Shown here one piece after another: positions 30,921-39,571 of a DNA stretch of 64,000 bases. The DNA lies in contig JAACJM010000317.1 of the NCBI GenBank assembly GCA_013368315.1, positions 1-64,000 of the forward strand, given 5' to 3'. Origin of the DNA: Tetrapyrgos nigripes. Its lineage: Eukaryota; Basidiomycota; Agaricomycetes; Agaricales; Campanellaceae. The translations under genes were made by a program, and so were the position numbers. How positions within the stretch are numbered: the stretch's first letter is position 1; the number at the start of each line of letters is the position of its first letter. The notes beneath the pieces were generated by a model that saw only the letters and a list, made by a program, of their open reading frames with translations, was not told the DNA's origin and made no database searches.

Positions 30921-33900
30921 TTAATTATAAAACTGAAGTCCTAATTGTTTCCTGAACTTCCCAAACTTTACTCGATCAAGAGCTTTAGTAAGTAGATCTG
31001 CAGGGTTATTACTTCCTTCAATGAAGAATAACTTGACTGTCTCGTCGATGACTTTTTCTCGAACAAAATGATATCGAATATCAATGTGTTTCGTTCGCTT
31101 ATCCGTGACAGGGTTTGATGCAATGAATATTGATCCCTGATTGTCACCGTAAATTGGAATAGCGTGAAGAGGATATTCGATTTCACTGAGAAGAGTCTTG
31201 AACCAGCAGACTTGTCGACTGCAATCACTAAGTGCCATGTATTCAGCTTCAGTTGAAGATAGAGCAACTGTCTTTTGTTGTCTAGACGTCCAGCTAAATG
31301 GTGCTTGGGCTAATTGTAAAAAGAAGCCAGTTTGAGATTTACGAGTTCCAGGATCTGATCCCCAATCAGAGTCTGTATAGGCTGATAAGCCTTCTCCCCC
31401 TCGACCGTTGTACACAAGAGCATATTTTCTAGTGCCAACGAGATAACGGCAAATGTCTTTCGCCTTATTGTAGTGTTCTTGTGAGGGGTTTGCAGCAAAT
31501 TGCGCAAGTTTTGTGACAGCAAAGGAAATATCAGGACGTGTTCCTAACATTAAGTAGAGTAAGGATCCGATTATTTCCTGATAACTTTGACGAAGAGTAT
31601 AATTGACAGGAGTGTCATTTGTAAGAGGAAGAGGGTGATAATTGCCAGGTAATGGGATAGCAGAAGCTTTCGCGTTTTGCATTCCATAAGTTTCTAGGAT
31701 TTTATCCAGATAAGCGCACTGGTCTAAAGAGATCTTGCTGCCTTTCCTGGTAATTCTCATCCTAAGGAATTCTTTGGCATCGCCTAGATCCCTACATTCC
31801 CATCTCTTCATAAAGTCTCCTTTGAGTCGTAAGACTAAGGTTTTGTTAGCTCCACAGAATAGAGCGTCATCCACATAGACTACAGCAATAACGATAGAAT
31901 TTTCAATAAGATTATTGTTAGCGTCATAGCGTTTGTGAATGAAGATTCCGGCGTCGGAAATGATTCGTTTAAAACCGAGTTCCGCCATGGACTTATCAAG
32001 ACTTTTCCACCACGCAAGTCCTGCTTGTTTGAGTCCGTAAAGAGCACGAAGAAGCCGGACAACTTTATGCTCTTGTCCTTTTACTTTAAAGGCTTCCGGT
32101 TGTTCCATATAGATTTCTTCATCGAGTAAGCCATATAAATAGGCTGATCGGACATCGACACCGGACACGTGCCAGCCCTTAAGTGCAGCTAAAGCGAAGA
32201 TTAAGCGCACAGTCTCGAATCGAACAACAGGCGAATATATTTGATCAAAGTCTATGCCTTCGACCTGTGAAAAACCTTTTGCAACGAGTCTTGCCTTTTT
32301 ATGACCATCAGTTTTGATGTCGAAGACCCATCGGTTTTTGATAACTTTCCTATCTTTAGGTCTTTCGACCAATTCATAGGTGTCGCGCTTGCGAAGAGCC
32401 TCTAGTTCTTCGCGGCAAGCGACTTTCCATTCCTCTTGCTCAGCTATAGGTAAGCGAGCAATATCTTTGAATGTCCATTCGCGAATATTACGAACATTCG
32501 GTTGATTCCCATCATTCTTCGAAGTAACTTTCTGAATAAGCAAGTGGGAATCGATTTCTCCAGGAGCAATTGCCTGCATAAGCAAGAAATTTATAGATAC
32601 TCCCCCTTCACGGCATGGTTCTGCCATTTCTTCTGATTCAGGGCGTGCAGAGTCATCACTCTCGGCTTGCTGCTCCCCCTGGGGTGCGCTTCCGGATGCA
32701 GAACTAGGTCCGGGAACCTGTTGCTCTGCAGCTTGTTGACGTCGGTTTTCTCTCCGAGCGTCTCTCTCTGCTTTAGCTTTTGCTTCCGCTCTTTTATCAG
32801 CTGCGATTTGAGGTTCAAGATCGCGTTCAACTTCTACAGGGTGTTTATCCCCATATCGTTTGGGTACAGTACCAGTGCGCTCGCTTCGACGCGTTGGTTC
32901 TGTTGGCTGCCGTCTTTGTCTAGGAGCTCTGGGCTTTCGAGGTGCCTGAGGAGGTGGTGTCTCCACTGGCGGTGGTGTTACCGTTCTTCTAGGCTCAGAG
33001 TCACTATCCGGGGACGAAGGCGGTGGATCCTGTTCAGGTTCGTCGTCACGAAGTTGATCAGGTCTCCTTGTTGAAGGGATGCGAGGAGGACGATGATGAA
33101 AATCTTCATCATCATCGTCAGGGATTGGTTGTGGTAGAGGAATGTCATCGTCGTGCGATGACTCGATAGGTAGTTGTTTTGAATTACGAGATTGAGTTTT
33201 ACATCGAGGAAAGAAGTCTTCCTCAAACACGGCTTGCGGGGATGTAAATTCCGCATTGTTTGTACGCATGAAAAGATTTCCACGTTCTCCTGGTGCTACA
33301 CCAAGATACGTCATGAGTTCTGACTTGGAAGCAAGTTTGTTTTTTCGAGTTTCCTCGGGTTTAAAGACGTAAGCTCCACACCCAAAAACTCGTAGATGAT
33401 CAATACGCGGTTTTTCTTTTTCAAGCATTTCAAATGGAGTTATCCATTTGTGTCGTCGTAAGGGAGTATGTCGATAGACATACAATCCATGACGGACAGC
33501 ATATTCCCACCAGGATTCAGGTAGACATGCTAACTTCATCATTGCCAATGCCTTATCCATTAGCGTGCGTATAAAGCGTTCCGCTCTGCCATTCTGTTGA
33601 TGAATGTATGGTGCACTGTTAAGGATTTTAACACCTTTCTCGAGTAATATTTCTCGGTAGGTGCCTTTGATGAATTCACCACCCATATCAGACATCCACT
33701 GTTCGACTTTCGTCTTATATTGAGTTTCTACCATCGCAAGGAACTGGCGAGTGGCAGTCAGTGGTTGTTTTTTGTCTTTAAGAAAACGTATCCAAGCGTC
33801 TGAAGTGTAATCATCAAAGAAGACGATTATATACTTGTACTTGTGGTAGGATATCGTGGGGTATTCATGTAAATCCGTATGGATAATTTGGAAAGGACGA

Positions 33901-36854
33901 GTAGCACGTCGTTCATTTGGAGGGTAAGCCTGTCTGGGAGTTTTGCCTTCAAGACAGCCTTTGCACAATGGAAGTTCCTTTGGAATAATGAATTCAGGAG
34001 TGCCAAGGGTGTGTTGTCGAACATGTTTTAGAACATCACGAGAGGGATGCCCTATACGACGATGTAAAGTCTCATAGTTGATAAGATAAACCAAAAGATT
34101 GGCTTTAGAAGCGACAATTTTCGATTTGTGTGGAAGATAGTATAGCGTTTCTTCCGGTATACGCTTTGAGAAAGTCAAGAATGTTGTATTTCTCGAAATG
34201 GTGATATGATCGGAGTTACCGCGCATAAACATGTTGTCATTTAAGAATTGACCAACAGATAAGAGTCGTTGATTTAGATCGGGAATATAATAGACCGGAT
34301 ATAATTTCATAACTCTTTTACGTTGAGAGATCAGGACTGTTCCAGATGCACGAATCTTCGTGAATCCATTGGCAGTTTTCACTGGAATTGGTTTTATATA
34401 ACTCAATTCAACAAAGTCATTGATGTCGAACGTAAAATGCGCTGATGCTCCAGAATCAAGTAACCATCCATCACTGAAGTGGATTTTGACAGTATCAGAT
34501 CTCTTTTTCTTACACTTCTGGCATAGTGAGAACAGAGTGCCACAGGCACATAAATATTTATTGTTGCCGCCAGGGCTAGTGTACAGATTATTATAAATAA
34601 AAGGGGTCGTTAAACCCAGAGGAGCGGTATGTAATAAATATATACATGAAGAACCTGCTTCCAAATTACGAGCTGCTGGGAAAAGCGCATCAGTACTTTT
34701 ATTCATAAGATCTGAATTGAGATCTGACCTGAGATAACCGTTGTCCAAGCCGGAGGGTTCGGAGTCTAAGGACCATCCATAATTATTTGCGGCATTGACG
34801 GTAACCATGACAGGGGTAGAAGGTCGTGGACTTGGAATTCCGAACGATGCGGTGTCCTCTACGGGTGACGTAGGTAGACTCACCCTGCCGATCGATGGCG
34901 GTGTCGACATGTACTCGAGGTCGCTGGTTTCGGATAGGCTCGGAGACACGCTCCGGAGTTCTGGCATTGAACTTGGAGTTGGAGCCCTGGAGGGTAGTTC
35001 CATCCCTCCTAGTCCGATTGTTGCGTCTCGCTGCCAGTCGATTAGCTCGTCGTACCTTCCATCCTCGTTTTGAAGATGAGGAGTCAGCCATTCCCATCCC
35101 GTCGAAGTCGTGCCAGGTGTTGGGCTTGCAACACGGCTGGATGGCAAGGATTGAGTGGTCATGCCATTGGGAGGTGCATGCTGTGAGCCACTTGGCATTT
35201 CGCTGCGGACTGCAGCAAGTCGTTGGACAAGAGAAAGAGTGCCACTCGTTCCCGTTGGGGCAACGGTGTTCAGCGCTGTTCTGAGAGGTTCCCCATAAAT
35301 GTGTAGGGAATCCTCGGGATTCTGGAACCTCTCCCCAAGGTGCATTGCGCACTCCATCATCTCGGCAGCAGGATCCGCGGCAAGACGGTCAATAAGTGGA
35401 ACAGGTGTCCGGATGTCCTGAGAAACCTTTACACCTGACTCCGTCGTTGTGGAGCCAAACACACTTCCGAGTTCCGAAGTGTTCACCAGAGTGTCCTCGT
35501 TCCAGCTGGCATCTTCTCCTTGAGCGCATGCCATATCGGCATCTGAACCGGTCTGAATTTCGGGATATTCACCGTTCCAACCGTTCCAGTTGCCAGCATC
35601 ACCCCAACCATCAGTAGATGATTGAAGGTTGTTCCAATAGATGCGTTCCGTGAGAGTGCGTTTAGAACGGGGAGCAGGGGTAAGTGGAGTGAAGGAAGGA
35701 TCGGAATGAGACATGACGACATCTTCAAGAGTAGCAACAGTCTCACCAGATGGTCTAGCGCCAATATCGCGTGCAAGGTTGATAGCTCTTTTGGTACCTG
35801 TGAAGAAGGCGTCAAAAGGCTTTTCCGTTTCCATGAAGAATGGCTTATGGGTATCAACAGCAGCGGGCGTGTCGACGACAGTGACTGTGTGCATCATGGG
35901 AGACATATCACCATGAGCAAGATGTGCTTGGCCTTGTCTCTTGGCCTGTTCAGACTTTCCAGCTCGACCTCCTCGACGGAATTGAGCTTTTCCTTTGCCT
36001 TTTCCCTTGCCTTTTCCCTTGTTATTCCCATTAGAGCCGCTGGCTCCGTTAGCGCCGCTGCTGCTGCCACTAGGGCGCTGCTGCTGCTGCTGTTGGAAAC
36101 TAGGGTTACCGTCCTTTCGCTTGACAGCTGAAAGACGGTTGGCATGGGCTTTCCCAGAAGGCCCCTTAAATGCTCCCTGGCGAGATTCCCAGATATTGAC
36201 AATCTCAGACTGCAATACATCGAGATTTGCGGTGTCGACCTCCTCAATAGTGTATTGAGTATACTGATTGATAAGATACTCATATCTGGGAGGAAGTTTG
36301 GAAATGATGAACATGACAATGAGGAAGTTGGCGACTTTCGTAATGGAAGTGGCTGAGGTGCCATCAGTGGGGATACCATAGGCACTGACCCTATCGAAGT
36401 GCATGCGAATTAGTTCGATCGCAGCGCTAGGATTGGCGTCGTTGGGAATAGTGATGGAGGTAGCACGTTTGAAATCCGTGTAGATTGCGGAAACACCAGG
36501 TTTCCCATAGGCCTTCTTGAGAAAGACCCAAATTTCCTTGGCGGTAGTCATTCCAAGCGTTTTCTGACGAACGGGAGGAGAGAGACGAAGTTTGATAGAC
36601 CCCATGGCCTTATCGTTCTTCTCATCCCAGTCAGCCTGTTTCTTTTGAGCCGCCGTGATGGCCTCAGCTTGAGTCGCCATGTCTTCTTCAGTCAGAGGGG
36701 AGACGAGACTCACTTCGGCATCATCAGGGCGGTCAGTGCTAAGGACAGAACTAAGTCCAGTAGCCTGCAACCAGGAGATAAGGATGTCAGCCCAGATGTT
36801 GAAATCAACACCGGCGAAGACGGGGACAGTAGTCATCAGGACGTTGGAGGACAT
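30921..36854 (-). CDS. gag-pol: Copia element 2 Gag-Pol polyprotein, 1977 aa, uninterrupted
   Basis: Single ORF. Residues 1-230 are Gag (VPVFAGVDFNIWADILISWL, then a UBN2-like segment). The nucleic-acid-binding region (about 245-310) is a poly-Gln/Ser/Gly stretch with a GKGKGKGKGK run and RRGGRAGK, with no CCHC zinc knuckle visible. The aspartic protease motif is LLDSGASAHF. The integrase zinc region is HRRIGH with CKGC; its core has IHTDLH, SDMGGEF and NGRAERFIR. The reverse transcriptase has RLVAKGFSQVEGIDFDQIY and the VVYVDDALF active site. RNase H has AYTDSDWGSDPGTRKS and SSTEAEYMALS. All expected catalytic residues are present. A long Ser/Pro/acid-rich spacer (about 340-760) separates Gag from protease. 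Confidence 0.97.
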   Translation of the reverse strand: MSSNVLMTTVPVFAGVDFNIWADILISWLQATGLSSVLSTDRPDDAEVSLVSPLTEEDMATQAEAITAAQKKQADWDEKNDKAMGSIKLRLSPPVRQKTLGMTTAKEIWVFLKKAYGKPGVSAIYTDFKRATSITIPNDANPSAAIELIRMHFDRVSAYGIPTDGTSATSITKVANFLIVMFIISKLPPRYEYLINQYTQYTIEEVDTANLDVLQSEIVNIWESRQGAFKGPSGKAHANRLSAVKRKDGNPSFQQQQQQRPSGSSSGANGASGSNGNNKGKGKGKGKGKAQFRRGGRAGKSEQAKRQGQAHLAHGDMSPMMHTVTVVDTPAAVDTHKPFFMETEKPFDAFFTGTKRAINLARDIGARPSGETVATLEDVVMSHSDPSFTPLTPAPRSKRTLTERIYWNNLQSSTDGWGDAGNWNGWNGEYPEIQTGSDADMACAQGEDASWNEDTLVNTSELGSVFGSTTTESGVKVSQDIRTPVPLIDRLAADPAAEMMECAMHLGERFQNPEDSLHIYGEPLRTALNTVAPTGTSGTLSLVQRLAAVRSEMPSGSQHAPPNGMTTQSLPSSRVASPTPGTTSTGWEWLTPHLQNEDGRYDELIDWQRDATIGLGGMELPSRAPTPSSMPELRSVSPSLSETSDLEYMSTPPSIGRVSLPTSPVEDTASFGIPSPRPSTPVMVTVNAANNYGWSLDSEPSGLDNGYLRSDLNSDLMNKSTDALFPAARNLEAGSSCIYLLHTAPLGLTTPFIYNNLYTSPGGNNKYLCACGTLFSLCQKCKKKRSDTVKIHFSDGWLLDSGASAHFTFDINDFVELSYIKPIPVKTANGFTKIRASGTVLISQRKRVMKLYPVYYIPDLNQRLLSVGQFLNDNMFMRGNSDHITISRNTTFLTFSKRIPEETLYYLPHKSKIVASKANLLVYLINYETLHRRIGHPSRDVLKHVRQHTLGTPEFIIPKELPLCKGCLEGKTPRQAYPPNERRATRPFQIIHTDLHEYPTISYHKYKYIIVFFDDYTSDAWIRFLKDKKQPLTATRQFLAMVETQYKTKVEQWMSDMGGEFIKGTYREILLEKGVKILNSAPYIHQQNGRAERFIRTLMDKALAMMKLACLPESWWEYAVRHGLYVYRHTPLRRHKWITPFEMLEKEKPRIDHLRVFGCGAYVFKPEETRKNKLASKSELMTYLGVAPGERGNLFMRTNNAEFTSPQAVFEEDFFPRCKTQSRNSKQLPIESSHDDDIPLPQPIPDDDDEDFHHRPPRIPSTRRPDQLRDDEPEQDPPPSSPDSDSEPRRTVTPPPVETPPPQAPRKPRAPRQRRQPTEPTRRSERTGTVPKRYGDKHPVEVERDLEPQIAADKRAEAKAKAERDARRENRRQQAAEQQVPGPSSASGSAPQGEQQAESDDSARPESEEMAEPCREGGVSINFLLMQAIAPGEIDSHLLIQKVTSKNDGNQPNVRNIREWTFKDIARLPIAEQEEWKVACREELEALRKRDTYELVERPKDRKVIKNRWVFDIKTDGHKKARLVAKGFSQVEGIDFDQIYSPVVRFETVRLIFALAALKGWHVSGVDVRSAYLYGLLDEEIYMEQPEAFKVKGQEHKVVRLLRALYGLKQAGLAWWKSLDKSMAELGFKRIISDAGIFIHKRYDANNNLIENSIVIAVVYVDDALFCGANKTLVLRLKGDFMKRWECRDLGDAKEFLRMRITRKGSKISLDQCAYLDKILETYGMQNAKASAIPLPGNYHPLPLTNDTPVNYTLRQSYQEIIGSLLYLMLGTRPDISFAVTKLAQFAANPSQEHYNKAKDICRYLVGTRKYALVYNGRGGEGLSAYTDSDWGSDPGTRKSQTGFFLQLAQAPFSWTSRQQKTVALSSTEAEYMALSDCSRQVCWFKTLLSEIEYPLHAIPIYGDNQGSIFIASNPVTDKRTKHIDIRYHFVREKVIDETVKLFFIEGSNNPADLLTKALDRVKFGKFRKQLGLQFYN

Positions 36855-37154
36855 CTTTGATTATATCTGGAGAAGTCAACTGTCAGCATTTATCCATATG
36901 CAAAAGAAGGCAGCATTAAATGCGCCATGCGAAAGTGAAGAGAGGCAGCGATGAACGCGCCATGACAGTGACTGCTCCCCTAGATTGTCAACAACTGCAG
37001 CTGGACATAGGTCCTGCGCTGTTGGACATATCGTCAAGCCATGAAAGGCGACGCAGGCTGCCACAAGGGCGCCACAGGCAGCCATGAAGGCGCCATCCAG
37101 GTAGTATGCGAAGTCTATGGTTTGCAGCCATTGAAGGCGCTCCCAAGGGCCTTC

Positions 37155-37167
37155 GGGGCCCATAACC
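37155..37167 (-). promoter_or_regulatory. Primer binding site complementary to the initiator tRNA-Met anticodon arm
   Basis: On the minus strand the LTR is followed directly by GGTTATGGGCCCC, a perfect complement to the GGGCCCAUAACC anticodon stem-loop of initiator tRNA-Met. This indicates half-tRNA priming as in copia and Ty5, not the usual 3'-CCA end. Confidence 0.8.
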
Positions 37168-37536
37168 TGTTAAGCAGGCATGGTACGGCTCGTACACTAC
37201 TAAACGCAGTGGCAACTACGCTACTTACCTGGAGATAAGAGTTAGCTTGTAAGGCTAGTTAGAGGCTTGTAGAGCGATGTGGGTTAAGTGTAAAAACTTG
37301 TTATTTGGAGGACTTTCTACGAGTCCTTATATACCTTTTAGGAGGTACAAATACATGTAAACTAATACTAGTGTAACAATAAGATTCTATTGTACTGGAT
37401 AGAACAATGCTGGTTTCGTACACTATTGTAGTACTACACTTTATTGTCTATATAATCTTATTGTTCTATATATAACTACTACTATTGTTCTACATAGAAT
37501 ACGTTGATGGCTGCAATTGAATGCGCCAATTCAACA
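37168..37536 (-). repeat. 5' LTR of Copia element 2
   Basis: 369 bp, identical to 30447-30815. It is followed by target duplication TTTCA and the remaining 142 bp of the hAT element. Confidence 0.96.
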
Positions 37537-37747
37537 TTTCACTCCCATAAGCTTATTTCACACAAAATCCGGTCGTCGGAAAAATCTGTTAGTAACTAGT
37601 TATAACATGTTATAACATATTATACCTGTTACTTATTAGTTATCTCGAGAATTGTAACAAGTAATTAACAGGTTGGAGCCCTAAGGTATGCCAATCAGTG
37701 CTAGTGTCGCTCAAGTCTGACGGGTACGACTATGTCCAGTAGATCCC

Positions 37748-39428
37748 ATGGCCAACGCACCCATTCATACACTCCCAACCAAAATCTTGACTGAGATCTT
37801 CTGTCGCACGGCACACTAGCTATCACTATGACACCCTGCCGGGCAAGGGCTTCAACCTTAGTTTCATAACATGTGACGAGGAAATTGCACTTGTGGACGC
37901 GCCAACCCTGTATATATCCCAAACCTGCAGGCTCTGGAGAACCATAACCGAATCGAATCTTCCTCTGTGGTCCCGATTTTACATCGGCCTCAACAGCGAT
38001 AACGATGGGTTCATCGGGTTCGTGAAACTCCACCTCGCTCGTTCCTCACCTGCTCTCATTTCTGTCCAGTTCAGCACCATCAATCCGGACCACGATCCAG
38101 ACTGTGAGAGCTCCTTCAAAAGTTGGAGAAAAAGCAGAACGGGCTGTTTGATCCTTCAGGCCTTCGTGAAGAAACGTCGCCGTTGGAGAATGATTGACTT
38201 CTCTGGCACGAGCTTCGAGATGTTTGGCTACGACGTCATGGACTATTTGAGTCCACCCGTGGATTACGAACATCTCGAAGAACTCGGAGTACCATGCGAA
38301 TCCCTGTGGTTTGCGAGGCAACATGCGGACAACTTCTGCAGCATGCTGGGGCGTACCCCGGTATTGCGCACACTACGCATTAATGATCAACTACTGCCAC
38401 GTCTGGTGGACAAGTTGAAGCTCTGTTGTCACTCTGTCATCACCATCAAGGTACCGAAAGACTTTATGTTGTGCTGACCTCTGGATCAACAACTCCTTTC
38501 TTGCCCCAATCTCCAAAACCTCTATATTACATCCCTCTTCTTTTTCGGTCACATTTCCCAAAGTCCCGTATGGTGTCACCCTAGTGAATCTTCACAAGCT
38601 TGTCGTCGAAAGTGACTCAGACCCCACTGACTGAAACGCGCTAAACGTCCGTGGCATCTCGAAACTACTCCAAGCTCTCAGAGCTCCTTTACTCTCCACG
38701 CTGGTTTTGCACGGCAAAAATCGACACGCCAAACAACAATCCGCATGCTTTCCCAGCATCAGGGATTTCTCCGCTCCTCCCAGTGTCAGCTTCAGCGTTT
38801 GCAGCTCAAAGAAGATTTTCTCAATACCTCCCGTCTCTTGAAACTCCTGGAACAAACACCTACTCTGGAGCACCTTAATATTGATGGTGGGCATGGGCAA
38901 CATGGGATATTTCAGGCTCTGACTGTCAAAGAGGGGTCTGAGCTCGACGCGTCACCAAAGGGTCGGAGCAAAAGGGTCCTGGTACCCCGGTTGACGCAAC
39001 TTGACACGACAATCATCCTTTGTCCCAGAAACCAGAGGCAGCTCGAGAAGGAGCTGGCTGCTCAAAGGGTAGAAGGGCCAAGTGATAGAGGAGATGGCAG
39101 CAAGGCAGACGAGATTTATAGTATGGTGCAGTCTAGGAGACAGAAGCATGGTCAAATTGGAGATGAAGATGTTGCTTGTATGCGCTTCTTCAGGCTTTCT
39201 GTCCAGCATTACGGGCCCAATGTAGATACTGGGAGATGGATCAATCGGTTCCGCTCGAGTACGGTGCCTCGACTTCGAAATCTGACGAAGGATGGTTTGC
39301 AGTTGGAGTTGGAGATCAATACCATGACCAAGCGTCAACAGGTCCGATGGCACTTTGACTGGAAGGACGAGAGTAGCAGTGACGAGGATAGTGAGGGCCA
39401 AACTAATGATGAGGATGATGAGGATTAA
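37748..39428 (+). pseudogene. F-box protein pseudogene B
   Basis: It starts MANAPIHTLPTKILTEIF. It then shifts frame after CRTAH, and the main block reads VDAPTLYISQTCRLWRTITESNLPLWSR to LQAFVKKRRRWRMIDFSGTS and LEELGVPCESLWFA. A stop at about 38475 is followed by further shifts before a long clean C-terminal block (38745-39428) with LKLLEQTPTLEHLNIDGG, LVPRLTQLDTTI, DEIYSMVQSRRQ and an acidic tail ending DDED. The order and spacing match the copies at 60.2 and 62.7 kb. The segment 38745-39428 alone could be translated, but the F-box is disconnected from it. Confidence 0.85.
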
Positions 39429-39571
39429 ACCTGTTTCTTCGTGGTACAGCCAATATATGTCCATGTACTACTTAGTACTGTGTGCGTCGAACCGTACGTC
39501 TACAAACAAAAATTCTAAGAAATTCCTCCCAACAACGCCGATGGTACCAATCCTGATAAGCAGTCTCTGGA

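Larger units (their letters stand above)
30447..37536 (-). mobile_element. Ty1/Copia LTR retrotransposon 2 (minus strand), intact and young
   Basis: LTRs of 369 bp (30447-30815 and 37168-37536) look identical base for base. The 5-bp target duplication TTTCA is at 30442-30446 and 37537-37541. On the minus strand the order is 5' LTR, primer binding site, leader, a single 1977-codon gag-pol, polypurine tract (AAGGGGAG), 3' LTR. Identical LTRs and an unbroken polyprotein suggest a recent, possibly still competent copy. Confidence 0.97.
29175..37683. mobile_element. hAT transposon (about 1.41 kb without its passenger), internally deleted, carrying a nested Copia
   Basis: The terminal inverted repeats are TAGGGCTCCAACC (29175-29187) and GGTTGGAGCCCTA (37671-37683). 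The 8-bp target duplication AGGTATGC is at 29167-29174 and 37684-37691. Subterminal sequence is rich in GTTATAAC and AACAGGTTA on both sides. Only the C-terminal part of the transposase remains. An imperfect tandem duplication of about 145 bp, built on GAACATCAGATTCCTGCACA, lies at 29350-29590. Copia element 2 occupies 30447-37536. Confidence 0.94.

Noticed and set aside
32667..33074. Plus-strand ORFs inside Copia element 2
   Set aside because: All lie antisense to the uninterrupted gag-pol and have no recognisable domains.
35622..36131. 169-aa plus-strand ORF over the Gag region of Copia element 2
   Set aside because: Antisense shadow of Gag; Ser/Ala-rich stretch comes from the reversed Gly/Gln repeats.
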